Position numbers and translations under genes: made by a program. A DNA stretch of 64,000 bases from Pseudoxanthomonas sp. GM95. Lineage in GTDB: Bacteria > Pseudomonadota > Gammaproteobacteria > Xanthomonadales > Xanthomonadaceae. The DNA lies in NCBI RefSeq assembly GCF_900109775.1, contig NZ_FOAX01000002.1, forward strand, positions 682,001-746,000, read 5' to 3'. The notes beneath the pieces are model-generated. The model ran no database searches. It was not told where the DNA came from and saw only the letters and a program-made list of their open reading frames with translations. Of this stretch, positions 28,838 to 37,942 are shown piece after piece (positions within the stretch are counted from its first letter, which is position 1; every line of letters begins with the position of its first letter).

Positions 28838-29788
28838 TCAGAAGTCCGGCGTCAGCTTCGGCATCGACACCGCGGCGCCTTCGCTCTCGGTCGAGCGCGC
28901 GGCAAAGCGGTTGGCAAAGCGCACGTGCACGTTGAACGCGGCCTGCGGTGCATGCGCCAGCGACGCGGCCAGCGCGCCGTTGAACGCATCGCCTGCGCCT
29001 GTGGTGTCCACGGTTTGCGCGCTGTCGGCGCCAACGCGGTAGTACGCCTGGGTGTCGCCGCGCAGCTGTTCGTCCTCGTGCGAGACGAACACGCCGACCG
29101 CGCCCAGGGTCACCACCACGGTGCCGCCGGGCAGCAGCTGGCGGCAGAGGCCATGCAGCGTATTGCCGTCCAGCGCGGCGACGTCGTCGCCCTCCATGCG
29201 ATGGCCGACGTGGCGGCCGAGCAGGGCGGCGAACTCGGTTTCGTTCGGGGTGAGGATGTCGCTCTGGCGCAGCAGCGAGATGCTGGCCACGGCGTTGGCC
29301 GGCGCAGCGTTGAGGATGGTCAGCACGCCGGCGGCGCGTGCGGCGGTCATCGTCGCCTCGATGCTTTCCAGCGGCGATTCCAGCTGCGCCAGCACCACCT
29401 GCGCACCGGCCAGCAGCGACTGCTGCTGGGCGATGAAATCGGTGCTCAGGGTGAAGTTGGCGCCCGGGCCGATCACGATGGTGTTGCGGCCGTGGTTATC
29501 CACGTAGATGCCGCCGGTGCCGGTGGGCTCGACGCTGTCTTCGGCGATCACGTGCACGCCGTCGTGCGCGGCCAGGTCGCGCGCCATCACGCCGCCCGGA
29601 TCGTGGCCGAGCGAGCAGACGAACGCCGTCGACGCACCCGCGCGCGCTGCCGCGATGGCCTGGTTGAAGCCCTTGCCGCCGGGGCCGGAGCTGTAGCGGC
29701 CGGCAATGGTGGCGCCAGCGGCCGGCAGCGCATCGCAGCGCCAGACGTGGTCGACATTGAACGAGCCGACGACAACGACAGAACTCAT
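28838..29788 (-). CDS. rbsK: Ribokinase
   Basis: 316 residues from the ATG at 29788 (MSSVVVVGSFNVDHVWRCDA); an ATG two codons earlier is also possible. It phosphorylates ribose to ribose-5-phosphate. PfkB-family signatures are present: GPGGKGFNQAIAAARAGA near the N-terminus and TVDTTGAGDAFNGALAASL near residue 255, whose aspartate is the catalytic base. It sits between a nucleoside transporter and dusB on the same strand, which suggests use of ribose released from imported nucleosides. No nucleoside hydrolase or phosphorylase lies in this group. Confidence 0.92.
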   Translation of the reverse strand: MSSVVVVGSFNVDHVWRCDALPAAGATIAGRYSSGPGGKGFNQAIAAARAGASTAFVCSLGHDPGGVMARDLAAHDGVHVIAEDSVEPTGTGGIYVDNHGRNTIVIGPGANFTLSTDFIAQQQSLLAGAQVVLAQLESPLESIEATMTAARAAGVLTILNAAPANAVASISLLRQSDILTPNETEFAALLGRHVGHRMEGDDVAALDGNTLHGLCRQLLPGGTVVVTLGAVGVFVSHEDEQLRGDTQAYYRVGADSAQTVDTTGAGDAFNGALAASLAHAPQAAFNVHVRFANRFAARSTESEGAAVSMPKLTPDF

Positions 29789-29939
29789 ATACATCTCTTC
29801 TTCAATAGAAACGGCAGCTTGGCGCGGCCGTGTGGGCGCGCAAGTATGCCGCAGGCGGCCGTGCGGCCGCCGTACGCGATCCCAGTTTGCTGAATGGAAA
29901 ATCGCGCGATCGGGCGCAAAGGCCCGTCGCGCCAAGGGC

Positions 29940-31238
29940 TCAGCTGAAGTGCGTCAGCACGCCGGCGATGGTCGCGGTCATGAACGTGGCGATCGAACCG
30001 CCCAGCACTGCGCGCAGGCCGAAGCGGGCCAGGTCGGCGCGGCGCTCCGGGGCCAGGCCGCCGATGCCGCCGATCTGGATCGCGATCGAGCTGAAGTTGG
30101 CGAAGCCGCACAGCGCGTAGGTGGCGATCAGGCGGCCGTCCGGGCTCAGTGACATGCCCGGCACCTGGCCGTTCACGATCTGGGCCAGCTCGGAATAGGC
30201 GACGAACTCGTTGATCACCACCTTCTGGCCGATCAGCGAGCCGACGGTGATCGCATCGGCCCACGGCGTGCCGATCACCCAGGCGATCGGGGCCAGCACG
30301 TAGCCGAAGATCGTCGCCAGGTTGGTCGGACGGCCGATCGCCGAGGCGATGCCGGTGACATCGCCCAGCCAGGTCAGCGGCGCGTTGATCAGCGCGATCA
30401 GCGCGATGAAGGCCAGCAGCATTGCGCCGATGTTCAGCGCCAGGCGCAGGCCGTCGCCGGCACCGGCCGCGGCGGCGTCGATGATGTTGCTGGTGGTCTT
30501 TTCCACTTCCATCTTGACCGTGCCGCGGGTCAGCGGCGTGCCGGTCTCGGGGATCAGGATCTTGGCGATCACCAGCGTGGCCGGCGCGGCCATGATCGAG
30601 GCGGCCAGCAAATGCTTGGCGTAGAACGCCTGCTGCGCCGGATCGCCGCCGCCGAGCATGCCGACGTACGCGGCCAGCACGCCGCCGGCGATGTGCGCCA
30701 TGCCGCCGATCATCATCGTGATCAGCTCCGATTCGGTCATCTTGGGGATGTACGGGCGCACGGTCAGCGGCGCCTCGGTCTGGCCGATGAACACGCTGGC
30801 GCAGACGCTGGTGGTTTCGGCACCGGACACGCGCATCACCTTGGTGATCGCCAGCGCCATCACCCGCACCACGGCCTGCATCACGCCCAGGTGGTAGAGC
30901 ACGCCCATCAGCGCGGAGAAGAAGATGATGGTCGGCAGCACCTGGAAGGCGAAGATGAAGCCGGCCTTGGGCACGTCCATCAGGCTGCCGAAGATGAAGT
31001 TGGAGCCTTCGCCGACGAAGCTCAGGACCTTCACGAACACCTGGCCCAGCCAGTCGAACACGTCGCGACCGCCTGGCACCAGCAGCACCAGCGCGGCAAA
31101 ACCGATCTGCAGGATCACGCCGGTGGCCACCAGCCGCCAGTCCACCGCACGCTTGTTATTGGAGAACAGCCAGGTGATGCCCAGCAGCACGACCAGCCCG
31201 AACAGGCCAAACGCGGCCCGCGATACACCTTCCAGCAT
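29940..31238 (-). CDS. nupC: Concentrative nucleoside transporter (CNT/NupC family)
   Basis: 432 residues from the ATG at 31238; the frame can also be read from a TTG at 31250, but GGGGA lies 5 bases before the ATG. About ten hydrophobic helices span the inner membrane. The family core motifs are visible: VCASVFIGQTEAPLTVRPYI, GGMAHIAGGVLAAYVGML, INEFVAYSEL and YALCGFANFSSIAIQIGGIG. These transporters import nucleosides with H+ or Na+. The gene is the first of a probable nupC-rbsK(-dusB) transcription unit, with a candidate promoter at 31275-31303. Confidence 0.93.
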   Translation of the reverse strand: MLEGVSRAAFGLFGLVVLLGITWLFSNNKRAVDWRLVATGVILQIGFAALVLLVPGGRDVFDWLGQVFVKVLSFVGEGSNFIFGSLMDVPKAGFIFAFQVLPTIIFFSALMGVLYHLGVMQAVVRVMALAITKVMRVSGAETTSVCASVFIGQTEAPLTVRPYIPKMTESELITMMIGGMAHIAGGVLAAYVGMLGGGDPAQQAFYAKHLLAASIMAAPATLVIAKILIPETGTPLTRGTVKMEVEKTTSNIIDAAAAGAGDGLRLALNIGAMLLAFIALIALINAPLTWLGDVTGIASAIGRPTNLATIFGYVLAPIAWVIGTPWADAITVGSLIGQKVVINEFVAYSELAQIVNGQVPGMSLSPDGRLIATYALCGFANFSSIAIQIGGIGGLAPERRADLARFGLRAVLGGSIATFMTATIAGVLTHFS

Positions 31239-31274
31239 CAGCTTCCCCAAGAAACACGCGACTTCGAATCTGCC

Positions 31275-31303
31275 AGCCTAGTGGAGGGCGCCGGCGGCGG
31301 CAA
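31275..31303 (-). promoter_or_regulatory. Candidate sigma70 promoter of nupC
   Basis: On the minus strand, TTGCCG and TAGGCT are separated by exactly 17 bases, and the -10 lies about 37 bases before the nupC start. The match is fair at both hexamers. Confidence 0.4.
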
Positions 31304-31402
31304 GGAAAAGGCCGGCGCGCGGCGCGAAGCGCCAGGATTGGCGGGCGATTTCTCGTTTCTTGTGCCTGTGGGCCGGCGCGCGAAACACGACGTCGCCGCC
31401 GT

Positions 31403-32398
31403 TCAGCGGCAGGGCGCAGCGGCCGGATTGTCGGGCTGCAGGGTCAGATCGCGCGGAATCGGCGCCTTCGCCGGATGGCTGTCGAAGGATTCGCGGTACA
31501 GGCGCTGGGCCTGGTGCTCGGCATCGGCGCGCTGGCGGGCGTCGAGCGTGCCGGCCGCGGGCGCGGGACCGCCGCTCAGGTAGGACAGCAGCAGCTGGTA
31601 GCTGTACGCCTGGGTTGGGTCGTCGGGCACCAGGGCGTTGAGCAGGCCGCCGTCGCTGGCGTAGGCATCGGCCAGCAGCTGCACGGCCATCGGATCGCCG
31701 GCGTGCAGCGCCCGCTGCAGCATCGGCACCGCTTCACGATACCAATCGGCGAACACCGGGTCCTGCAGGTAGCTGTGCTGGTCCAGGAACGCGTTGGATT
31801 TGTTGAAGAACGGCCCCGTCGCGTAGCGCAGCATCGCGTCGCGGTTGCCGGCCAGGGCGGCCTTGCGCAGATAGCTCGCCGCCTGCCTGAGCGTGGCGGT
31901 GTCCAGCCCCTGGCAATAGCCGTCGAAGCCGCGGTCGCGGGCGATGACCTGCTGGCGCGCGGCATCTGCGGCCGCATCGGCCTGGCCCAGCGACGCGCCA
32001 TGCTTCAGCGCTTCCACGCGTGCGTTTTCGATCGGCAGGTCATCGGTGATCTGGGAGAGGTTGCACAGGCTCAGCTCCACGCCGATCCGGCAGGCGGCCT
32101 GTGCGTCGCCCGCGTCGGCGCGGCGGCGCAGCGTGTCGAAGTTCGCACCCAGCGGCTCGCCCCAGGGCGGTAGCGGCGCGGTGGAGGCGGGTGGCGATGC
32201 GGGCAGGCCGCGTTCCTCGCGGGCGGTGTCGACGCGGTTCCGGTCTTCGGTGCTGCTGCGGGCCTGCGCGACCCGGGCGGCGATCTGCGCCGAGACCGCG
32301 GCGCTGCTGGCCTGCTGTCGCCAGCGCCACAGGCCGAAGGCCACGGCGGCCAACACCAGCAGGCCCATCACCAGATTGAACCGGGCGCGTGGGGTCAC
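31403..32398 (-). CDS. Membrane-anchored Sel1/TPR-like repeat protein, unknown function
   Basis: 331 residues from a GTG at 32398 preceded by AAGGAAAGCGCC. One N-terminal transmembrane helix (LVMGLLVLAAVAFGLW) is followed by a low-complexity linker and a helical body with Sel1-like units (RRRADAGDAQAACRIGVELS, KAALAGNRDAMLRYATG, and ALHAGDPMAVQLLADAYASD). Two conserved-looking cysteine positions (CRIGVELSLC) may form a disulfide. It is likely a periplasm-facing scaffold or interaction protein. I do not recognise a named family. Confidence 0.65.
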   Translation of the reverse strand: MTPRARFNLVMGLLVLAAVAFGLWRWRQQASSAAVSAQIAARVAQARSSTEDRNRVDTAREERGLPASPPASTAPLPPWGEPLGANFDTLRRRADAGDAQAACRIGVELSLCNLSQITDDLPIENARVEALKHGASLGQADAAADAARQQVIARDRGFDGYCQGLDTATLRQAASYLRKAALAGNRDAMLRYATGPFFNKSNAFLDQHSYLQDPVFADWYREAVPMLQRALHAGDPMAVQLLADAYASDGGLLNALVPDDPTQAYSYQLLLSYLSGGPAPAAGTLDARQRADAEHQAQRLYRESFDSHPAKAPIPRDLTLQPDNPAAAPCR

Positions 32399-32532
32399 GG
32401 CGCTTTCCTTGGTCGTCGCATGGCGGGAAGTCTGCCACGGCGCATTGAGAAGGCGTCATGCCGAACCGGGAACGCCGTGGCGCATGCCGCGGCTTCATTT
32501 GGAAAGGCGATCGAAGTTATTTGACTCTTGAA

Positions 32533-32547
32533 TGAGAATGATTATCA
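32533..32547. promoter_or_regulatory. Fur box upstream of hemP
   Basis: TGAGAATGATTATCA matches the 7-1-7 Fur operator core TGATAATNATTATCA at 14 of 15 positions. It lies 31 bases before the hemP start, so iron-bound Fur bound here should block transcription of the heme cluster. Confidence 0.85.
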
Positions 32548-32578
32548 TCACTCTCGAATCGTCTACGGAGCTCGTGCC

Positions 32579-32773
32579 ATGAATGTCCACACTGTCGTCT
32601 TCCCCCAGAACGACCTGCGTGCCGCCGACCGCACCCCGCGCGTCGTGCCGCCGGCCGAGACGCTCAGCAGCGAAGCCCTGCTCAAGGGCCGCCGCGAAAT
32701 CCTGATCCAGCACGGCGATCGCACCTACCGCCTGCGCCATACCAGCAACGACAAGCTGATCCTCACCAAGTAA
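32579..32773 (+). CDS. hemP: Hemin uptake protein HemP
   Basis: 64 residues from the ATG at 32579. The frame can be extended left to a TTG at 32528, but that extension would lie over the Fur box. The conserved C-terminal half (SSEALLKGRREILIQHGDRT, then YRLRHTSNDKLILTK) is the HemP family signature. HemP proteins are small cytoplasmic factors encoded at the head of Fur-controlled heme-uptake operons; in some bacteria they activate the heme receptor gene. Here it heads a three-gene run. The ribosome site (ACGGAGCTCGTGCC) is present at somewhat long spacing. Confidence 0.92.
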   Translation: MNVHTVVFPQNDLRAADRTPRVVPPAETLSSEALLKGRREILIQHGDRTYRLRHTSNDKLILTK

Positions 32774-32978
32774 GTCGACCGATTTCGTGGGCGATGGAGT
32801 GCCCGCCTTTGTTGCCGCCGTGCCGACCGCTGCGTCAGGCATGGCCGGGCCCCCCGGAATTGCCGGCGTGGCCCCGGCGGACCGGCTCGGCTGAGCCGGC
32901 TGCCCTGATTCGGCTTTGCCCCGCAGTACTTGCTGCCGTCGCGTTTCCCGTCTTCCCGCTCTCGTCCAGGTAACGGTC

Positions 32979-33605
32979 ATGACCCTCGACACGACTGTCC
33001 GGCCCGCCCACATCGTCAAGGCCCTGCCGAGGCCGCAACAGCTCGCCGCGCTCGGTACGGTCCTGTGCCTGTATCGCCCGCAGCAGGGCAGTGAGCTGGC
33101 CGGTTGGAACCAGTCGGTGAGCGCCTGCATCCAGGCCGGTGTGGAAAGCGACGGCCTGCGCGAAAGCCTGCTGTTCTTCGATCGCGATGGCCAATGCTGC
33201 TGGCGGCTGTGCCTGCTGCCGGACAGCGACTTCCTGGCCTGGGACCAGCTTGGCGCGCAGCTGCCGGTGCAAAACCCTGCGGCGTTGGCGAGTCGCGGCG
33301 TCAGTGAGCGGCTGTGGCAACGGTTGGCGCGTCGCCTGACCGGCGAACAATGGCGCGCCTGCCCGGTGCGCCTGCATGCCTTGCCCGAAAGTGGCGCCGG
33401 CGCGGTGCTGGCCGCCAGCCTGACGCCGGTGTCTTCGTTGGGGGCGGCAACCACGCGCGAGATCGTCCGCGCCGAAGGCGCCGAACTGGCCGCGTGGGAC
33501 GACTGCTGCTGCGCGCAGGCGGCGTTGCGTTCGGTCGATGCACCGGTAAAAAAAGGCGAGCTGGCCGATTACGTGTTCCGCCCCGATCTGGAGTTCCATC
33601 GATGA
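32979..33605 (+). CDS. Protein of unknown function in the hemP cluster, possibly HemS/ChuX-like
   Basis: 208 residues from the ATG at 32979, with AGGTAA 6-7 bases before it; an in-frame start at 32916 is less likely. There is no signal peptide or membrane segment, so it should be cytoplasmic. The segment LLFFDRDGQCCWRLCLLPDS resembles the strand-turn-strand found in HemS/HmuS and ChuX heme-handling proteins (FDxxGxxxxKxxL), but overall similarity is not strong enough to name it. A CCC triplet near the C-terminus (DDCCCAQAAL) is unusual. It overlaps the following DUF6607 gene by ATGA. Predicted role: intracellular heme handling, by context. Confidence 0.6.
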   Translation: MTLDTTVRPAHIVKALPRPQQLAALGTVLCLYRPQQGSELAGWNQSVSACIQAGVESDGLRESLLFFDRDGQCCWRLCLLPDSDFLAWDQLGAQLPVQNPAALASRGVSERLWQRLARRLTGEQWRACPVRLHALPESGAGAVLAASLTPVSSLGAATTREIVRAEGAELAAWDDCCCAQAALRSVDAPVKKGELADYVFRPDLEFHR

Positions 33606-34555
33606 GCCGCGTGCGCAACGTCGCCGTCCTTGTCGCACTCACCGCTGTCTTCGCCTCACCTGCCCACGCGGCCGAACCCGCCGCCGCCGATCCAGTCCGC
33701 GACCACGCGACCCTGCTCAAGATCGCAGGCGAATACGCCGTGGATTTCGCCTTTGACGAGACCGTGTTGCTGCAGCCCGGCTACGAGCGCGCCGCGGCGA
33801 TGCGCAGCGGCGGCGATGAAGCGGTGATCGTGATCGAAGACACGCCGACCAAGGTGTCGCTGCAGCACCTGCTGGTGGACGGCAAGAGCGGGCATGTGAC
33901 CAAGCACTGGCGCGAAGACTGGATCTACCAGGCGCCGCAGCGCTTTGAATTCACCGCAGACCAGACCTGGACCGTGCGCGCGCTGTCGCCGCAGGAAACC
34001 ACTGGCGCCTGGACCCAGTGCGTGTACGAAGTCAGCGACGCGCCGCGCTATTGCGGCACCGGGCGTTGGACCTACAACGGTGAAGCGGCCACCTGGACCA
34101 GCGACGACAGCTGGCGTCCGTTGCCGCGTCGCGAGTACACCCGGCGCAGCGACTACAACGCGCTGCGCGTGATCAACCGCCATACGGTCACGCCGAACGG
34201 CTGGACCCACGAGCAGTTCAACACCAAGGTGCTGCGCAAGCCGGACGGCAGTCAGATCGAGATCGCGCGCGAGTTCGGTTTCGACGATTACCACCGCGAC
34301 AGCCAGGTCGATTTCACCCCGGCCTATACCTATTGGAAGGCGACCAAGGACTTCTGGGCTGGCGTGCGTGCGCGCTGGGCCGGCTTCCTCGACCAGCCGC
34401 CGGGCGTACACCTGAAGACCAAGCTGGACGGCATGGCGATGATCATGCCGCTGTTCGAGCAGGCCGCCACGCTGGAGGAAGGCGGCAAGGTCAAGGCCGG
34501 GGACACCGACGCGGTGTTCGCGCAGTGGGTTGAAGCGGCGCCGGCCGCGCGTTGA
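33602..34555 (+). CDS. Exported DUF6607-family protein of the heme cluster
   Basis: 317 residues. The start at 33602 overlaps the previous stop (ATGA). A signal peptide (VAVLVALTAVFASPAHAAEP) directs it to the periplasm. The mature protein is rich in tryptophan, tyrosine and aromatic beta-strand segments (KHWREDWIYQAPQRFEFTAD, CGTGRWTYNGEAATWTSDDS, YWKATKDFWAGVRARWAGFL). I recognise it as the type of protein found next to hemP and heme receptors in Xanthomonads; no reaction is known. By context it may assist heme or hemoprotein use at the envelope. No TonB-dependent heme receptor follows it here. Confidence 0.72.
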   Translation: MSRVRNVAVLVALTAVFASPAHAAEPAAADPVRDHATLLKIAGEYAVDFAFDETVLLQPGYERAAAMRSGGDEAVIVIEDTPTKVSLQHLLVDGKSGHVTKHWREDWIYQAPQRFEFTADQTWTVRALSPQETTGAWTQCVYEVSDAPRYCGTGRWTYNGEAATWTSDDSWRPLPRREYTRRSDYNALRVINRHTVTPNGWTHEQFNTKVLRKPDGSQIEIAREFGFDDYHRDSQVDFTPAYTYWKATKDFWAGVRARWAGFLDQPPGVHLKTKLDGMAMIMPLFEQAATLEEGGKVKAGDTDAVFAQWVEAAPAAR

Positions 34556-34645
34556 ACCCACTACGCCGGCCCGCCGCCGGCGCATGCCTATAATCGAAGG
34601 CAGGGAGCGCCCTGACGCAGGGCGACGCAAGGGAAGGGGAATGTC

Positions 34646-35614
34646 ATGGGTATCGGAATGATCCTGGCCGCGGTGATCGTGGTCTTCGTCGTGGTCACGC
34701 TGTTCAAGGGCGTGCGCGTGGTGCCGCAGGGCTTCGAGTACACGGTCGAGCAGTTCGGCAAGTACACCAATACGCTCTCGCCGGGCCTGCACATCCTGAT
34801 TCCGTACATGCAGGGCGTGGGCCGCAAGGTCAACATGATGGAACAGGTGTTCGACGTGCCTTCCCAGGAGGTCATCACCCGCGACAACGCGGCGGTCACC
34901 GTGGATGGCGTGGTGTTCTTCCAGGTGCTCGACGCCGCCAAGGCGGCCTACGAGGTGTCCAGCCTGGACCAGGCGATGATCGCGCTGATCCAGACCAACA
35001 TCCGCACCGTGATCGGCTCGATGGACCTGGACGAATCGCTGAGCAATCGCGAAGTCATCAACGCCAAGCTGCTGGGCGTGGTCGACCACGCCACCAGCCC
35101 GTGGGGCGTCAAGGTCAACCGCATCGAGATCAAGGACATCCAGCCGCCGCGCGACCTGCTTGATGCAATGGCGCGGCAGATGAAGGCCGAACGCGACAAG
35201 CGCGCCTCGATCCTGGAAGCCGAGGGCGCGCGCCAGTCGGGGATCCTGCGCGCCGAGGGCGAAAAGCAGAGCGCGATCCTGGAAGCCGAAGGCAAGCGCG
35301 AGGCCGCCTACCGCGAGGCCGAGGCCCGCGAGCGCCTGGCCGAGGCCGAAGCCAAGGCCACCACGCTGGTCTCACAGGCGATCGCCGATGGCAACGTGCA
35401 GGCGATCAACTACTTCGTCGCACAGAAGTATGTCGAGGCGTTCAAGGAACTGGCCACCGCGCCCAACCAGAAGTTCGTGCTGATGCCGATGGAGGCCAGC
35501 GGCATGATCGGCTCGCTCGGTGGCATCGCCCAGCTGGCGCGCGAAGCGCTGGGGTCCGACGGTCCCAAGCCGCCGCCGGCGATCCCGCCGCGCGCGCCGC
35601 GTCCCGGCGTCTGA
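34646..35614 (+). CDS. qmcA: SPFH/Band 7 membrane protein (QmcA type)
   Basis: 322 residues. One N-terminal transmembrane helix (ILAAVIVVFVVVTLFKGVRV) is followed by a Band 7/SPFH domain (VVPQGFEYTVEQFGKY, DVPSQEVITRDNAAVTVDGV, NRIEIKDIQPPRDLLDAMA). A long charged coiled coil comes next with EGARQSGILRAEGEKQSAIL repeats at ~190-250. Such proteins form large ring-shaped membrane scaffolds. It is followed at once by an NfeD-like gene, the standard partner arrangement. The 3' end (PPPAIPPRAPRPGV) is a proline-rich tail. Confidence 0.92.
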   Translation: MGIGMILAAVIVVFVVVTLFKGVRVVPQGFEYTVEQFGKYTNTLSPGLHILIPYMQGVGRKVNMMEQVFDVPSQEVITRDNAAVTVDGVVFFQVLDAAKAAYEVSSLDQAMIALIQTNIRTVIGSMDLDESLSNREVINAKLLGVVDHATSPWGVKVNRIEIKDIQPPRDLLDAMARQMKAERDKRASILEAEGARQSGILRAEGEKQSAILEAEGKREAAYREAEARERLAEAEAKATTLVSQAIADGNVQAINYFVAQKYVEAFKELATAPNQKFVLMPMEASGMIGSLGGIAQLAREALGSDGPKPPPAIPPRAPRPGV

Positions 35615-35624
35615 GGGCATGACG

Positions 35625-36050
35625 ATGCGTCTTGCCTTCTGGGCGGTGCTGGCGCTTGTGCTGTTCGCCGCCGAAGCGCTGGTGCCCGGTGCCTCGCTGA
35701 TGTGGCTGGGCTTTGCCGCCGTGGCGATGATGGCGGTGATGCTGATCGCGCCCGGCCTGGACATCCTGCCGCAGGCGATCCTGTTCGCGGTGTTCGCCAT
35801 TGCCTCGGTACTGGTCTACCGGCGCTGGTTCCGCGCCCGCGCCCAGGTCAGCGACAAGCCGCTGCTCAACCGCCGCGCCGACCAGCTGATCGGCCAGACC
35901 GCGCTGCTGGACCAGGCCATCGTGCGCGGCCGCGGCCGTATCCAGCTCGCCGACACCTACTGGACCGTCGAAGGCCCGGACCTGCCGGTCGGCGCCGCCG
36001 TGCGCATCGTGTCCACCGACGGCATGGTGCTGCGCATCGAGGAAGCCTGA
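35625..36050 (+). CDS. NfeD-like membrane protein with C-terminal OB-fold domain
   Basis: 141 residues. GAGGG lies seven bases before the ATG at 35625 but one base before the ATG at 35619, so 35625 is favoured. Three hydrophobic helices fill the first ~75 residues (FWAVLALVLFAAEALVPGAS, then MAVMLIAPGLDILPQAI). A soluble OB-fold follows: LIGQTALLDQAIVRGRGRIQ, then GAAVRIVSTDGMVLRIEEA. This is the short NfeD1b form without the serine-protease part. With the SPFH protein it should form a membrane microdomain complex. Confidence 0.85.
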   Translation: MRLAFWAVLALVLFAAEALVPGASLMWLGFAAVAMMAVMLIAPGLDILPQAILFAVFAIASVLVYRRWFRARAQVSDKPLLNRRADQLIGQTALLDQAIVRGRGRIQLADTYWTVEGPDLPVGAAVRIVSTDGMVLRIEEA

Positions 36051-36132
36051 TCCCGGGCCCCGTGGCATTGGTCATGCCGCGGGCCAGAGGTCCTTTCTGG
36101 AATAATGCCGGCCTCTTTGGAAGGACCAGCCC

Positions 36133-37239
36133 ATGACCCAGAAGACGATCCTCAACGACAGCCACCGCGCGCTTGGCGCCAAGATGGTGGACTTCGGCGG
36201 CTGGGACATGCCGATCAGCTACGGCTCGCAGATCGAGGAACACCACGCCGTGCGCCGCGATGCCGGCATGTTCGACGTCAGCCACATGACCGTGGTCGAC
36301 CTGCGAGGCCCGCGCACGCGCGAGTTCCTGCGCTACCTGGTGGCCAATTCGGTCGACAAGCTCAAGAAGCCGGGCAAGGCGCTGTACACCGCGATGCTGG
36401 ACGCCAAGGGCGGCGTGATCGACGACCTGATCATCTACTTCCTGGACGAGGCCTTCTTCCGCCTGGTGGTCAACGCCGCCACGCGCGACAAGGACCTGGC
36501 GTGGATCAACAAGCAGGCTGCCGCCTATGGCGTGGAAGTGATCGAGCGCCCGGAGCTGGCGATGATCGCCGTGCAGGGCCCGAACGCGCGCGCCAAAGTC
36601 ATCGGCCTGCTGCGCGAGCAAGATCGCGCCGCGGCCGACAAGCTGACCCGCTTCGCCGCGGTCGATGCGGTCAGCACCGGTGGCGCCGAACTGTTCGTCG
36701 CGCGCACCGGCTACACCGGTGAGGACGGCTTCGAGATCGTGCTGCCGGCCGATGCGGCCGTGGCGTTCTGGGACGCGCTGGTAGAAGCGGGCGTCAAGCC
36801 GGCCGGGCTGGGCGCGCGCGACACGCTGCGCCTGGAGGCCGGTATGAATCTTTATGGCCAGGACATGGACGAGACCGTCTCGCCGTACGAAGCCGCGATG
36901 GGTTGGACGGTCACGCTGGACGAAGGCCGCGAGTTCGTCGGCCGCGAGGTGCTGGAAGCGCAGCACCTGCAGGGCGCGCCGCGCCAGCTGATCGGGCTGG
37001 TGATGGATGAGAAGGGCGTGCTGCGTCACGGCCAGAAGGTCATCACTGCCGAAGGCGAGGGCGAGATCCTCTCCGGCACGTTCTCGCCGACGCTGGGCAA
37101 GGCGATCGCCTTCGCGCGCGTGCCGGCGGGCGAGCCTGGTGAGGTGCGCGTGGACATTCGTGGCCGCGAAGTGCCGGTGCGCGTGGTCAAGTTCCCGTTC
37201 GTGCGCGATGGCCAGCCGCAGGCCGGCGTGCTCACCTAA
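36133..37239 (+). CDS. gcvT: Glycine cleavage system T protein (aminomethyltransferase)
   Basis: 368 residues. It transfers the one-carbon unit from the aminomethyl-lipoyl arm of GcvH to tetrahydrofolate and releases ammonia. Family signatures are present throughout: [71 protein letters not shown] and the C-terminal barrel domain. A good ribosome site (GGAAGGACC) precedes the ATG. Length is normal. gcvH follows after one intervening gene; gcvP is not in the window. Confidence 0.97.
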   Translation: MTQKTILNDSHRALGAKMVDFGGWDMPISYGSQIEEHHAVRRDAGMFDVSHMTVVDLRGPRTREFLRYLVANSVDKLKKPGKALYTAMLDAKGGVIDDLIIYFLDEAFFRLVVNAATRDKDLAWINKQAAAYGVEVIERPELAMIAVQGPNARAKVIGLLREQDRAAADKLTRFAAVDAVSTGGAELFVARTGYTGEDGFEIVLPADAAVAFWDALVEAGVKPAGLGARDTLRLEAGMNLYGQDMDETVSPYEAAMGWTVTLDEGREFVGREVLEAQHLQGAPRQLIGLVMDEKGVLRHGQKVITAEGEGEILSGTFSPTLGKAIAFARVPAGEPGEVRVDIRGREVPVRVVKFPFVRDGQPQAGVLT

Positions 37240-37254
37240 GCAGGAGGCACGGCC

Positions 37255-37875
37255 ATGGCCGAGTCACTGGACTACTTCGTCACCTTGCACTCGCCCTGGT
37301 CTTACCTGGGTCACCAGGCATTCCTGGATGTCGCTGCGCGCCACGGCGCGCAGGTGCGCACGCGGCCGGTGCGGATCCTCGACCTGTTCGCCGAAGTCGG
37401 TGCGCTGCCGTTGGCGCAGCGCCCGCCGACGCGCCAGGCCTATCGGCTGATCGAACTGCAGCGCGTGCGCGAGCAACGCGGCCTGCCGCTCAACCTCAAG
37501 CCGAAGTTCTATCCCTGCGACATCGGCTTGGCCGACCGCGTGATCATCGCGCTGATCGAGCATGGCCACGCGCCACATACTTATATGTCTGCCGCCTACG
37601 CCGCGCTGTGGGCGCAGGAGGCCAACCTAGCCGATGCCGACACGCTGGCCGGCTTGCTGCGCGCACTGGGCGTCGATGCCGATGCGATCCTCAAGACGGC
37701 CGATGCACCGCACGTTGCGCAGCTCTACGCCGACAACACCCGCGCGGCGATCGAGGCGGGCCTGCCCGGATTGCCGGGTTACGTCCGCGGCGGCGAACCG
37801 TTCTGGGGGCAGGACCGCATCGACCTGCTTGACGCGGCGCTGACCAGCGGTCGCGCACCGTACCGGGCCGGGTGA
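37255..37875 (+). CDS. 2-hydroxychromene-2-carboxylate isomerase family protein (DsbA fold)
   Basis: 206 residues, 15 bases after gcvT with a CAGGAGGCACGGCC ribosome site. The DsbA/kappa-GST fold is shown by [17 protein letters not shown] (serine in place of the DsbA cysteines, the catalytic position in NahD-type isomerases), a helical insert and [20 protein letters not shown] (the cis-proline loop and FWGQDR motif of the family). Known members isomerise 2-hydroxychromene-2-carboxylate in naphthalene degradation using glutathione; many homologues sit outside such pathways, as here, so the true substrate is unknown. Its place between gcvT and gcvH is uncommon. Confidence 0.82.
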   Translation: MAESLDYFVTLHSPWSYLGHQAFLDVAARHGAQVRTRPVRILDLFAEVGALPLAQRPPTRQAYRLIELQRVREQRGLPLNLKPKFYPCDIGLADRVIIALIEHGHAPHTYMSAAYAALWAQEANLADADTLAGLLRALGVDADAILKTADAPHVAQLYADNTRAAIEAGLPGLPGYVRGGEPFWGQDRIDLLDAALTSGRAPYRAG

Positions 37876-37942
37876 CAAGTCGCCTGCGCCTTTCGCTAAA
37901 CTTGCGTCCATTCCCACCACCGCCTTCAAGCCGGAGCACCCC

